6,524 nucleotides of DNA from Opitutia bacterium (GTDB taxonomy: Bacteria > Verrucomicrobiota > Verrucomicrobiia > Opitutales > UBA953): positions 1 through 6,524 of the forward strand of contig CANCLV010000057.1 in the NCBI GenBank assembly GCA_947378905.1. The letters run 5' to 3'. A program made the translations under genes and the position numbers. Position 1 is the first letter of the stretch; every line of letters starts with the position of its first letter. Below, piece by piece: positions 1-5,207 of this stretch. Below the pieces are notes generated by a model. The model saw nothing but the letters and a program-made list of their open reading frames with translations. It was not told the DNA's origin and did no database searches.

Positions 1-863
1 TTGATACTATCTCCAATCAATATCGCGGAATGCGTAATTCGCTCCGTTATCAGTTAGGAAATTTACACGACTTTAATCCGAGTACCGACACCGTACCTAC
101 CGAAAAATTATCTCTCATTGATCGTTGGGTATTAGTAGAGACAGCAAAATTGGTTCGTGAAGTATCCGATGCCTGTGAGCGCTATGAGTTCCATCGTGCG
201 GCAGCGGCAATCGCGGCATTTACTACCGGAACATTGTCGGCTACCTATCATAATATTGTTAAGGATCGTTTATACACCATGGCGGTGAACCATCCGTTGC
301 GTCGATCCACACAGACAGCGATTTATCAAGTCTTACAAGTATACCTCAAACTCATCGCTCCGTTTGTACCTTTCACTGCAGACGAAGCTTGGTCTCACCT
401 CCATCACAAAGCTGAGTATAATGATGCCACCTCGGTACACTTACAGGACTGGCCGGTCATTGAAAACGGCTGGGAAGATGTCGCGGGCCAGGAAGCTCAT
501 GCCGCCTTTATCGCTATCCAAAATTTAGCCGCGCAGGTGAATATCCCCCTCGAGAAGTTGCGTCAGGAGAAGAAAATCGGACAATCTTTAGAGGCTGCGG
601 TAGATGTTTCGGCTGATCCGCAAAACAAGGATTTTGCCTTATTGAGCCGTTATTCCGAACTTTTAAGCGAGTTTTGGATAGTTTCAGCGGTGACTCTGAC
701 TCCTACTGCTGGGGCTGACTTGACATTTAAAGTAGACCACGCACTTGGGGTGCGTTGCCCGCGCTCTTGGCGCTGGGTTCCTGAACTTGTGGATGCCGGA
801 AAATTTGGTATGGTCTCTCCACGTTGTCGCGAAGCCCTCGCTTCTAAATTTTCACTCAGTTAA
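1..863 (+). CDS. ileS: Isoleucyl-tRNA synthetase, C-terminal part (5' end outside window)
   Basis: IleRS charges tRNA-Ile with isoleucine in the cytoplasm. Only the last 286 residues are present; the frame is open from base 3 and enters mid-protein. Visible residues 8-20 (YRGMRNSLRYQLG) followed by NLHDF match the conserved start of the anticodon-binding domain. The helical stretch with VKDRLYTM (about residues 86-93), the RRSTQTAIYQVL segment and APFVPFTADEAW are typical of bacterial IleRS, as is the later LEKLRQEKKIGQSLEA. The C-terminal zinc-finger module is recognisable (CPRSWRW ... SPRCREAL), but the usual Cys-x2-Cys pairs read Cys252-x2-Ser255 and Ser272-x2-Cys275 in visible numbering, so only two of four ligands remain. 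The catalytic domain lies outside the window. The stop is 6 bases before the DksA-like gene. Identity is very secure; metal binding by the tail is doubtful. Confidence 0.97.
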   Translation, partial: DTISNQYRGMRNSLRYQLGNLHDFNPSTDTVPTEKLSLIDRWVLVETAKLVREVSDACERYEFHRAAAAIAAFTTGTLSATYHNIVKDRLYTMAVNHPLRRSTQTAIYQVLQVYLKLIAPFVPFTADEAWSHLHHKAEYNDATSVHLQDWPVIENGWEDVAGQEAHAAFIAIQNLAAQVNIPLEKLRQEKKIGQSLEAAVDVSADPQNKDFALLSRYSELLSEFWIVSAVTLTPTAGADLTFKVDHALGVRCPRSWRWVPELVDAGKFGMVSPRCREALASKFSLS

Positions 864-869
864 TTTTTC

Positions 870-1946
870 ATGCCTAAGAAAACTCCCCCAAAAAAATCAG
901 CCGCAAAAAAACCTGCAGCTAAACCTTCACCTAAGAAGCCAATCGTCGCTGCGAAAAAAGTTACTGCGCCGATCAAAGCTAAGCCGATTGCCAAGAAGAA
1001 CGTTAAGCCCGCGGCTCCCGTAAAAGGTGCCAAGGTTCCGGTTAAATCTATTGCTAAGGTGGATGCAAAAAAACCTACAGCGACGGCTAAGTTGCCAGCT
1101 GGTAAAAACGCCAAGGGCGTATCCAAAGTTGATAACAAGGCTCAGCACGATAAACAAAAAGCTACCCTAGATAGTCATCGTGATGCGAAAAATGTTAAAG
1201 TAGAAGCTGTATTGCAGGCGCCCGTTCGTCCAAAATTACAATTCTTCACCATCGATGACGTGCATGAGTTTTTAAAAGCCCATAAGAAGGGTGGCTCTAA
1301 ACTGAATTTATGGGTTCCAGATGAGGAACGTAAGGCCCGTGAGCGAGCAGCGACTTCATCCCGTGCTCAAACTGTTAAAGTTCAAAATGTTGAATCCGCT
1401 TCGATTGCTGACTTATTGGGCGGATCTAATCCTTTTCGTAAGGGCTCTACCTCCGGCGATGAATCCAAAGAAATTCCTGAGAAGCTCCGTCGTTATTATC
1501 ACTTGTTGATTGCGATGCGTGAAGCCATTCAGAAGGGCTTGGCTTTCCACTCCGAGGAAGCACTCAAGAAGAATGGTAAAGACGACGCTGGTGACCTTTC
1601 CGGTTACTCACAACACTTAGCTGATGCCGGTAGCGATACCGCCGATCGCGACTTCGCACTTTCACTCATCTCTAATGAGCAAGAAGCGCTTAAAGAGATT
1701 TCTGACGCTATCGTCCGCATGAAGAAAAACTCTTACGGAGTTTGCGAAATTACCAACAAGCCTATCCCTCACGCTCGTTTGATGGCTGTTCCTTTCACGC
1801 GCTATTCTCTCGAAGGCCAAAAAGAACTTGAACGCAATCGTCGCGCCAGCCGTCGCCGTGGAGGTAATCCTCTGGGTGAGATTGGTGATGAAGTCGGATT
1901 TGGTTCTGGTGGCGGCGGCGGCGAAGAAGACACTCCCGAGACTTGA
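870..1946 (+). CDS. DksA/TraR-family protein with lysine-rich N-terminal tail and degenerate zinc finger
   Basis: A 358-residue protein whose C-terminal third resembles DksA, which enters the RNA polymerase secondary channel and works with ppGpp. Residues 1-64 are a Lys/Ala/Pro tail with 19 Lys in the first 60 residues and no acidic residue before Asp65, like histone H1 tails. A middle segment (about 125-190) holds FFTIDDVHEF and ASIADLLGG, which I cannot assign. The coiled-coil tip has D256-T-A-D259-R, matching the DPxDR tip of DksA, then helices leading to YGVCE. The four finger positions are Cys292, Thr295, Ser313 and Gly316, so only one of four cysteines is kept, while the surrounding YGxC, IP-ARL-A-P and Q residues are conserved. 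The end is Arg- and Gly-rich (Gly347-351). E. coli DksA has 151 residues, so this is more than twice as long. No Shine-Dalgarno precedes the ATG. The family call is good; regulatory function is inferred, and the tail may bind nucleic acid. Confidence 0.85.
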   Translation: MPKKTPPKKSAAKKPAAKPSPKKPIVAAKKVTAPIKAKPIAKKNVKPAAPVKGAKVPVKSIAKVDAKKPTATAKLPAGKNAKGVSKVDNKAQHDKQKATLDSHRDAKNVKVEAVLQAPVRPKLQFFTIDDVHEFLKAHKKGGSKLNLWVPDEERKARERAATSSRAQTVKVQNVESASIADLLGGSNPFRKGSTSGDESKEIPEKLRRYYHLLIAMREAIQKGLAFHSEEALKKNGKDDAGDLSGYSQHLADAGSDTADRDFALSLISNEQEALKEISDAIVRMKKNSYGVCEITNKPIPHARLMAVPFTRYSLEGQKELERNRRASRRRGGNPLGEIGDEVGFGSGGGGGEEDTPET

Positions 1947-2512
1947 GCTCAGGCCTAATCCAGTTCGATCGGTTTCGTCCTTACCGCACATTCTGGTGTG
2001 TCATGGCCGTATCCATCTTGCTGGATTGGCTAACGAAAGTTTGGGTCGCTCAAACGATTCCATTCGGGGCTTATTTTTTAGATGATCCTGAACGACAGCC
2101 GATTATTATTTTTTCCAGGTTTTGGTTAGTTCATGTCGGTAACAAAGGAGCTGCATGGGGCTTGGGTGCGCAACAGGGCGTTAAACCTATTCTTATCTTC
2201 CTAGCATTTGCCGTGCTCGCATTAGTCTGGCGCTGGCGAAAACCTTTGATGCGTGAACTTGGCTACGGACAATTAGCTTTCGGTTTATTTGTCGGCGGCA
2301 CTATCGGAAATGTTTTAGATCGGTTGTTGGGAGATCACGTGATTGATTTTATTGATATCCATTTACCTTATTATCGTTTCCCTGCCTTTAATATCGCCGA
2401 CTCATGTATTTGTGTAGGCGTAGGCCTGTATTTATTTATGTCGTATCGCGAAGACAGTTTAAGACGTGAAGCGATGGCCTCCCACTCCGGAGAAGATAAT
2501 ATTAAAAGATAA
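1943..2512 (+). CDS. lspA: Lipoprotein signal peptidase (signal peptidase II)
   Basis: LspA is the inner-membrane aspartyl protease that cuts the signal peptide from prolipoproteins just before the lipidated cysteine. All family blocks are present: LLDWLTK (D28), NKGAAWG (67-73), GGTIGNVLDR (118-127), VIDF with Asp135, and FNIAD with Asp153. Asp135 and Asp153 are the expected catalytic pair, spaced 18 residues apart as in E. coli. Four membrane helices are visible at roughly 15-34, 80-98, 109-125 and 152-168. The start is taken as TTG at 1943, whose TTGA overlaps the TGA stop of the preceding gene. The next ATG (2003) would leave only seven residues before D28 and destroy the first membrane helix. 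At 189 residues it is slightly longer than the usual 160-170, with a hydrophilic C-terminal tail. Translation is probably coupled to the DksA-like gene. Confidence 0.96.
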   Translation: MSSGLIQFDRFRPYRTFWCVMAVSILLDWLTKVWVAQTIPFGAYFLDDPERQPIIIFSRFWLVHVGNKGAAWGLGAQQGVKPILIFLAFAVLALVWRWRKPLMRELGYGQLAFGLFVGGTIGNVLDRLLGDHVIDFIDIHLPYYRFPAFNIADSCICVGVGLYLFMSYREDSLRREAMASHSGEDNIKR

Positions 2513-2514
2513 TT

Positions 2515-3123
2515 ATGGCACGTTTTGATGTAGCCGCCAATCCCGGTGCCTTAGCTTATAAATTGTTGGCAGGGTTGGTGGTTCCTCGCCCGATTGCACT
2601 TGTCACTACGATTGATAACGAAGGTCGAGCTAATGCCGCTCCTTTTTCATTTTTTAATGTAATGGGCACTGAGCCGCCGATGGCGGTGATTGCACCCAGC
2701 AACCGAGATGATGGCACGCCTAAGGATACTGCAGCTAATCTCATCTTAAACGGCGAATGCGTCATTCATCTTTGCGATGAAGCCGTGGCAGCGAAGATGG
2801 TTGAATGTGCGCGTGGTTTGCCCCCGGGCGTGAGTGAAATCTCTCGTGCAGGATTTACTACGCGTAAGGCTGAGCGTGTTAAGCCGCCGATTTTATTAGA
2901 GTGTCCGGTGGCTCTGGAATGTCGCTTATTAGATATCCGCACCTACGGAGAAAATCGTTTGGTCGTGGTCGAAATTTTATTAGCACATGTGCGCGATGGC
3001 ATTGCTGATTCACAAAGTTGGAAAGTAGATTACACACAGTATGCTCCCATTGGACGTTTAAATAGTCCAGATGGCTATGCGCGTACGTTGGATCGTTTTA
3101 AAATAAATTTTCCGAACGACTAA
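2515..3123 (+). CDS. Flavin reductase-like FMN-binding split-barrel protein
   Basis: A 202-residue cytoplasmic protein of the flavin reductase-like (DIM6/NTAB) family, which binds FMN in a split beta-barrel and typically uses NAD(P)H in oxidoreductase reactions. The hallmark N-terminal block is clear: RPIALVTT at 25-32, then NAAPFSFFNV at 40-49 and PKDTAANL at 69-76, residues usually near the flavin phosphate and isoalloxazine ring. Further family blocks are PPGVSE, KPPILLECPVALECRL and VVEILLAHVRDGI, and the end GRLNSPDGYARTLDRF fits the family. Length is normal. The ATG lies 2 bases after the lspA stop, so it is probably the last gene of the ileS-lspA operon. No Shine-Dalgarno is seen at useful distance. 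The 3' end converges on the RluA-like gene with overlapping stop codons. The substrate cannot be told from sequence. Confidence 0.88.
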   Translation: MARFDVAANPGALAYKLLAGLVVPRPIALVTTIDNEGRANAAPFSFFNVMGTEPPMAVIAPSNRDDGTPKDTAANLILNGECVIHLCDEAVAAKMVECARGLPPGVSEISRAGFTTRKAERVKPPILLECPVALECRLLDIRTYGENRLVVVEILLAHVRDGIADSQSWKVDYTQYAPIGRLNSPDGYARTLDRFKINFPND

Positions 3124-3917
3124 GCGCCTTTACGGAGTCGCTTTAAGACGGTCGCAAAGTCGGTCGGCAGCGGTGCTTCAATTTCAAATGATTTACCGTC
3201 AACGACTCCTTCGACTTTTTGTAAGTGAAGGAGTAAGCAGCGATGCAACGGATGGTCTTCGCCTTTGTTGATTCTTCCGCGTCTTACCGTGTCGGCTAAA
3301 GTAATTCTCCCGGTGCGTTCGTAGTTTAATTCACCAGCAATTTTAATCCCGCACTCATGAGCGTGGATGCGTATTTGATCGCGTCGAGGGTAACGCGTTT
3401 TTGCCGTCCACTGTCGCCAGCCGTTAAAAATTTCTCCGCCGATGAAATCGGTCTCTGCCTGTTTACCGCGGTGATTAGAGATAAAGGCTCGGCCCCTGGT
3501 GTCATCCATACCTATGGATAAATCGCACACTCCGCCTTCGGTAGGAGCGTCTTCATTCTTAGCGATGAGTGTGTAGGTGAATTGTAATTGAAACGACCCC
3601 AGGGCGTCACGCCAGGCCGCTAAGGTGCGAGTGCGGTCGGCGACGACGGCTACGCCCGAGACTTCGGGTTCGGGTCCAAAAGCCGATGCAGGTTCTTGTA
3701 TTCCCAGTCGAACGATTTCTGGTTTACCCGTTTCGAGTTGCGAGCGAATGGCACCGATTAAATGCGTTTCACCGTTTTGCCAAGGATGGTCGTCAAAAGG
3801 AATTTGGACAGGTTTAGAAATGGCGAACCAGCCATCGCCTTGTTGCAGAATATCGAGACGGAATGCTTCCTCGCCAAAGAGTCCGCTAGGAAATCCGATG
3901 GAGAGAGGTTTGGTCAT
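3120..3917 (-). CDS. RluA-family pseudouridine synthase-like protein with altered catalytic motif
   Basis: A 265-residue protein with the layout of RluA-type RNA pseudouridine synthases, which convert uridine to pseudouridine in rRNA or tRNA. Visible family blocks, in order, are DGWFAISKP (28-36), the motif II region GPEPEVSGVAVVA (81-93), GKQAETDF (151-158), the QIRIHAHECGIKIAGELNY segment (181-199) and LHRCLLLHL (224-232). In the family, motif II reads HRLDxxTSG with an invariant catalytic Asp. Here the aligned position is Glu83 and the preceding Arg-Leu is Gly-Pro. Asp180 also replaces the usual His of HQIR. The fold is probably kept but activity is doubtful; it could be a divergent enzyme or an RNA-binding pseudoenzyme. 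The ATG sits directly after the rpsT terminator with no Shine-Dalgarno. The TAG stop overlaps the TAA stop of the convergent flavoprotein gene. Confidence 0.78.
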   Translation of the reverse strand: MTKPLSIGFPSGLFGEEAFRLDILQQGDGWFAISKPVQIPFDDHPWQNGETHLIGAIRSQLETGKPEIVRLGIQEPASAFGPEPEVSGVAVVADRTRTLAAWRDALGSFQLQFTYTLIAKNEDAPTEGGVCDLSIGMDDTRGRAFISNHRGKQAETDFIGGEIFNGWRQWTAKTRYPRRDQIRIHAHECGIKIAGELNYERTGRITLADTVRRGRINKGEDHPLHRCLLLHLQKVEGVVDGKSFEIEAPLPTDFATVLKRLRKGA

Positions 3918-3920
3918 AAT

Positions 3921-3959
3921 TAAAATAAAAAACCCCGACGTCGTGAAGACGGCGGGGTT
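3921..3959 (-). terminator. Intrinsic terminator downstream of rpsT
   Basis: Bases 3931-3959 form a hairpin: a 7-bp outer stem (AACCCCG with CGGGGTT), one A/G mismatch, a 4-bp inner stem (CGTC with GACG) and a 5-base loop. On the - strand it is followed by a T-rich run (TTTTTTATTTTAATT), the signature of a Rho-independent terminator for rpsT. The + strand side lacks a T-run, so it works in one direction. The T-run ends almost at the ATG of the RluA-like gene. Confidence 0.88.
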
Positions 3960-3980
3960 GTTGAGTGAAACTTTAAATCA

Positions 3981-4226
3981 CTATTTTTTAGCAGCAGCTA
4001 ATTTCTTCGCGAGGCGTGCCTTGATGCGATTAGCCTTGTTGCGATGAATCACGCCGGACTTAACTGCTTTGTCAGCAGCTGAGGCAACGAGTGAGGCGGC
4101 TGCGGCGGGTGCGCCAGCAGTGAAGCCTTTAACGAGGGTTTTCAGACGGGTGCGGACGATCTTATTACGAGCGGCGCGAGCGGCGGTCTGACGGACGCTC
4201 TTTTTGTTAGCTTTGATGTTTGCCAT
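3981..4226 (-). CDS. rpsT: 30S ribosomal protein S20
   Basis: S20 is a small basic primary binder of 16S rRNA in the 30S subunit. The start MANIKANKKSVRQT, the central RTRLKTLVK, and VIHRNKANRIKARLAKKL near the end are the standard S20 blocks. With the ATG at 4224-4226 the protein has 81 residues and begins MANIK like nearly all S20 proteins. An in-frame ATG nine bases upstream (4233-4235) would add MPH and is less likely. The length is a little shorter than E. coli S20 (87). The middle is rich in alanine. It lies about 90 bases downstream of the tRNA-Tyr gene on the same strand, with a hairpin between them, and is followed by a strong terminator, so it is probably a single-gene unit. No Shine-Dalgarno is visible, and I could not find a convincing promoter in the short leader. 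Confidence 0.97.
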   Translation of the reverse strand: MANIKANKKSVRQTAARAARNKIVRTRLKTLVKGFTAGAPAAAASLVASAADKAVKSGVIHRNKANRIKARLAKKLAAAKK

Positions 4227-4277
4227 GTGAGGCATTAGGGAAGCCGTGGCTAGCCCTCGGAGTCAACGCGGATTTAA

Positions 4278-4302
4278 TCAAAATACCCCCTTTCTTCGGG
4301 GG
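4278..4302 (-). terminator. Probable intrinsic terminator after tRNA-Tyr
   Basis: Bases 4286-4302 form a 5-bp all-GC stem (CCCCC with GGGGG) around a 7-base loop. On the - strand it is followed by TATTTTGATT, a moderate T-rich stretch. Its position 16 bases past the tRNA 3' end fits transcription termination of the tRNA before rpsT. The T-run is short, so some read-through into rpsT is possible. Confidence 0.65.
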
Positions 4303-4317
4303 CTTTGAAATTCCTGC

Positions 4318-4404
4318 TGGTGGAAGGGGTGGGATTCGAACCCACGAACAGCGAAGCTGAACGGATTTACAGTCCGCGACCTTTAGCCACTTGGATACCC
4401 TTCC
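4318..4404 (-). tRNA. tRNA-Tyr (anticodon GTA), CCA encoded
   Basis: The - strand folds as a class II tRNA. The acceptor stem is GGAAGGG with CCCTTCC and the discriminator base is A. The D arm contains GG in its loop. The anticodon stem GCGGA/TCCGT encloses loop CTGTAAA, giving anticodon GTA (complement of 4368-4370). The long variable arm CAGC-TTC-GCTG is typical of bacterial tRNA-Tyr. The T arm is GTGGG-TTCGAAT-CCCAC. The 3' CCA is encoded at 4318-4320. The long variable arm also occurs in tRNA-Ser and tRNA-Leu, but the anticodon settles the identity. Confidence 0.96.
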
Positions 4405-4441
4405 GGCCCAGTAGGAAGGGCTTATTTGGCACTCTGGGAGT

Positions 4442-4450
4442 ATTATGACA
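4442..4450 (-). promoter_or_regulatory. Possible extended -10 promoter for tRNA-Tyr
   Basis: On the - strand the bases read TGTCATAAT, that is a TGN element directly before CATAAT, which matches five of six bases of the TATAAT consensus. It would place the transcript start about 30 bases before the mature tRNA 5' end. No -35 box lies at the right spacing (a TTGAAA is too close), so this rests on the extended -10 alone. Confidence 0.4.
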
Positions 4451-4481
4451 AGCGCTTTTCAACGTTTTGGACTCTTTTCCT

Positions 4482-4487
4482 GATAAT
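4482..4487 (+). promoter_or_regulatory. Tentative -10 element for the DCC-lipoprotein-opp operon
   Basis: GATAAT matches five of six bases of TATAAT and lies about 50 bases before the ATG of the first + strand gene after the tRNA. The best -35 candidate at 18-base spacing (TTCAAC) is poor. The intergenic region 4405-4537 must hold promoters for two divergent units, which is the main argument. Confidence 0.25.
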
Positions 4488-4537
4488 GTGTGAAATGGAC
4501 TAAAAGGCCTTCACTCTTGGGCTGATTTCTTCACTCT

Positions 4538-4930
4538 ATGGCAATGTCGATTAGCCCAGCTATTGTCCTCATTGACGGGGATTGCACGCTATGTAATCGG
4601 ACGATGGTTTGGTTTAGTGCCCGAAATCAAAGTAAGCATTTCATTTTTGCTAAGAATACTGGCGAAGTTGCCCGAATCTTGGGTGAGCCACCCGGGGGCG
4701 ACAATGGCACGGTAGTGGTTTGGGATGGTTCCCGTCGCCTGGTTCGATCGCAGGCCGTCATTTATCTTTTAAGCAAATCCGACGGACTATGGCCCTGGGT
4801 AGGTCTGAGCCTAAAAATTATTCCACGAGTCATCCGCGATTTTTTCTACGATCTAGTCGCTCGCTCGCGTCATCGATTAAATTTACCTAAAGCCTGTCCG
4901 TGCTTGAGCCACGATGATCTCGCTGAATAG
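4538..4930 (+). CDS. DCC-family (DUF393) thiol-disulfide oxidoreductase-like protein
   Basis: A 130-residue protein of the DCC/YuxK family, named after the conserved Asp-Cys-Cys motif and predicted to have a thioredoxin-like redox role; few members have been tested. The motif is intact near the N-terminus: D13-x2-C16-x2-C19 in LIDGDCTLCN. Further family features are FIFAKN (residues 35-40), VVVWDG, the SQAVIYLL block, and IPRVIRDFFYDLVARSRHR in the second half. A further CPC pair lies near the C-terminus. No signal peptide is seen, so it is probably cytoplasmic. The ATG at 4538 is the first of two close starts (the other is 4544), and no Shine-Dalgarno helps choose. It opens a tightly spaced + strand run that includes a lipoprotein and the opp genes, so co-transcription is likely, although no functional link to peptide uptake is known. 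Confidence 0.85.
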   Translation: MAMSISPAIVLIDGDCTLCNRTMVWFSARNQSKHFIFAKNTGEVARILGEPPGGDNGTVVVWDGSRRLVRSQAVIYLLSKSDGLWPWVGLSLKIIPRVIRDFFYDLVARSRHRLNLPKACPCLSHDDLAE

Positions 4931-4937
4931 TAATCCT

Positions 4938-5207
4938 ATGAGATTTTTAGTAACGAGCCTAGTAGCTTCAGGATTATTAATGGGTTGCTCCTCTTATCGC
5001 GACCGTGCTGAAAAAGAATCTATCGAGCAGATGCATCGCGATAGTGAAATTCGACAAACTCGTTTAAAGTCAGCCAGTTCATTAAATGATAAAGAATATG
5101 AAACGGTTTCCGATCGCATGGGCTGGTCACGTTCTGATGCGCGCGGCTTACCGCCACCGCCGACTACTGAAGAATTAGAAAAAAAAGTTAAAGCCGCCAA
5201 TCCCTAA
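4938..5207 (+). CDS. Small lipoprotein, function unknown
   Basis: An 89-residue precursor with a type II signal peptide: MRFLVTSLVASGLLMGC has a short basic start, a hydrophobic core and a lipobox L-M-G-C at residues 14-17. Processing at Cys17 by LspA would leave about 73 residues, with Ser-Ser after the Cys, a context that in E. coli favours the outer membrane. The mature part is hydrophilic and charged, probably helical at first (RDRAEKESIEQMHRDSEIR), with a proline run (PPPPT) before an acidic-basic end. I recognise no family. An upstream in-frame ATG at 4914 would overlap the previous gene and put eight extra residues before the signal peptide, so 4938 is chosen. It lies 7 bases after the DCC gene, and its TAA overlaps the ATG of oppB by one base. 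It is too small to be a peptide-binding OppA protein. Confidence 0.82.
   Translation: MRFLVTSLVASGLLMGCSSYRDRAEKESIEQMHRDSEIRQTRLKSASSLNDKEYETVSDRMGWSRSDARGLPPPPTTEELEKKVKAANP

Noticed and set aside
860..1138. Open frame on the - strand opposite the lysine-rich tail, encoding a hydrophobic, alanine/phenylalanine-rich peptide
   Set aside because: It is the mirror of the AAA/AAG-rich codons of the DksA-like gene: lysine codons read backwards as Phe and Leu. No family motifs or start signals.
1908..1922. Run of five glycine codons (GGT then four GGC) as a slippage-prone repeat controlling phase into lspA
   Set aside because: Four GGC units are too few to argue for phase variation; glycine-rich tails are common in this kind of protein.
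3122..3143. Weak inverted repeat (AAGCG / CGCTT) at the convergent gene ends as a possible two-way terminator
   Set aside because: Only 5 bp with a 12-base loop and no T-run; it lies in the coding end of the RluA-like gene. No convincing terminator is visible between the two convergent genes.
3625..4047. Open frame on the + strand across the RluA-like start, the terminator and the rpsT end
   Set aside because: It runs antisense through two recognised genes and a terminator hairpin and matches no family.
4227..4285. TTGACT in the leader of rpsT as a -35 box
   Set aside because: No acceptable -10 hexamer lies 16-18 bases downstream, and the transcript would start almost on the ATG.
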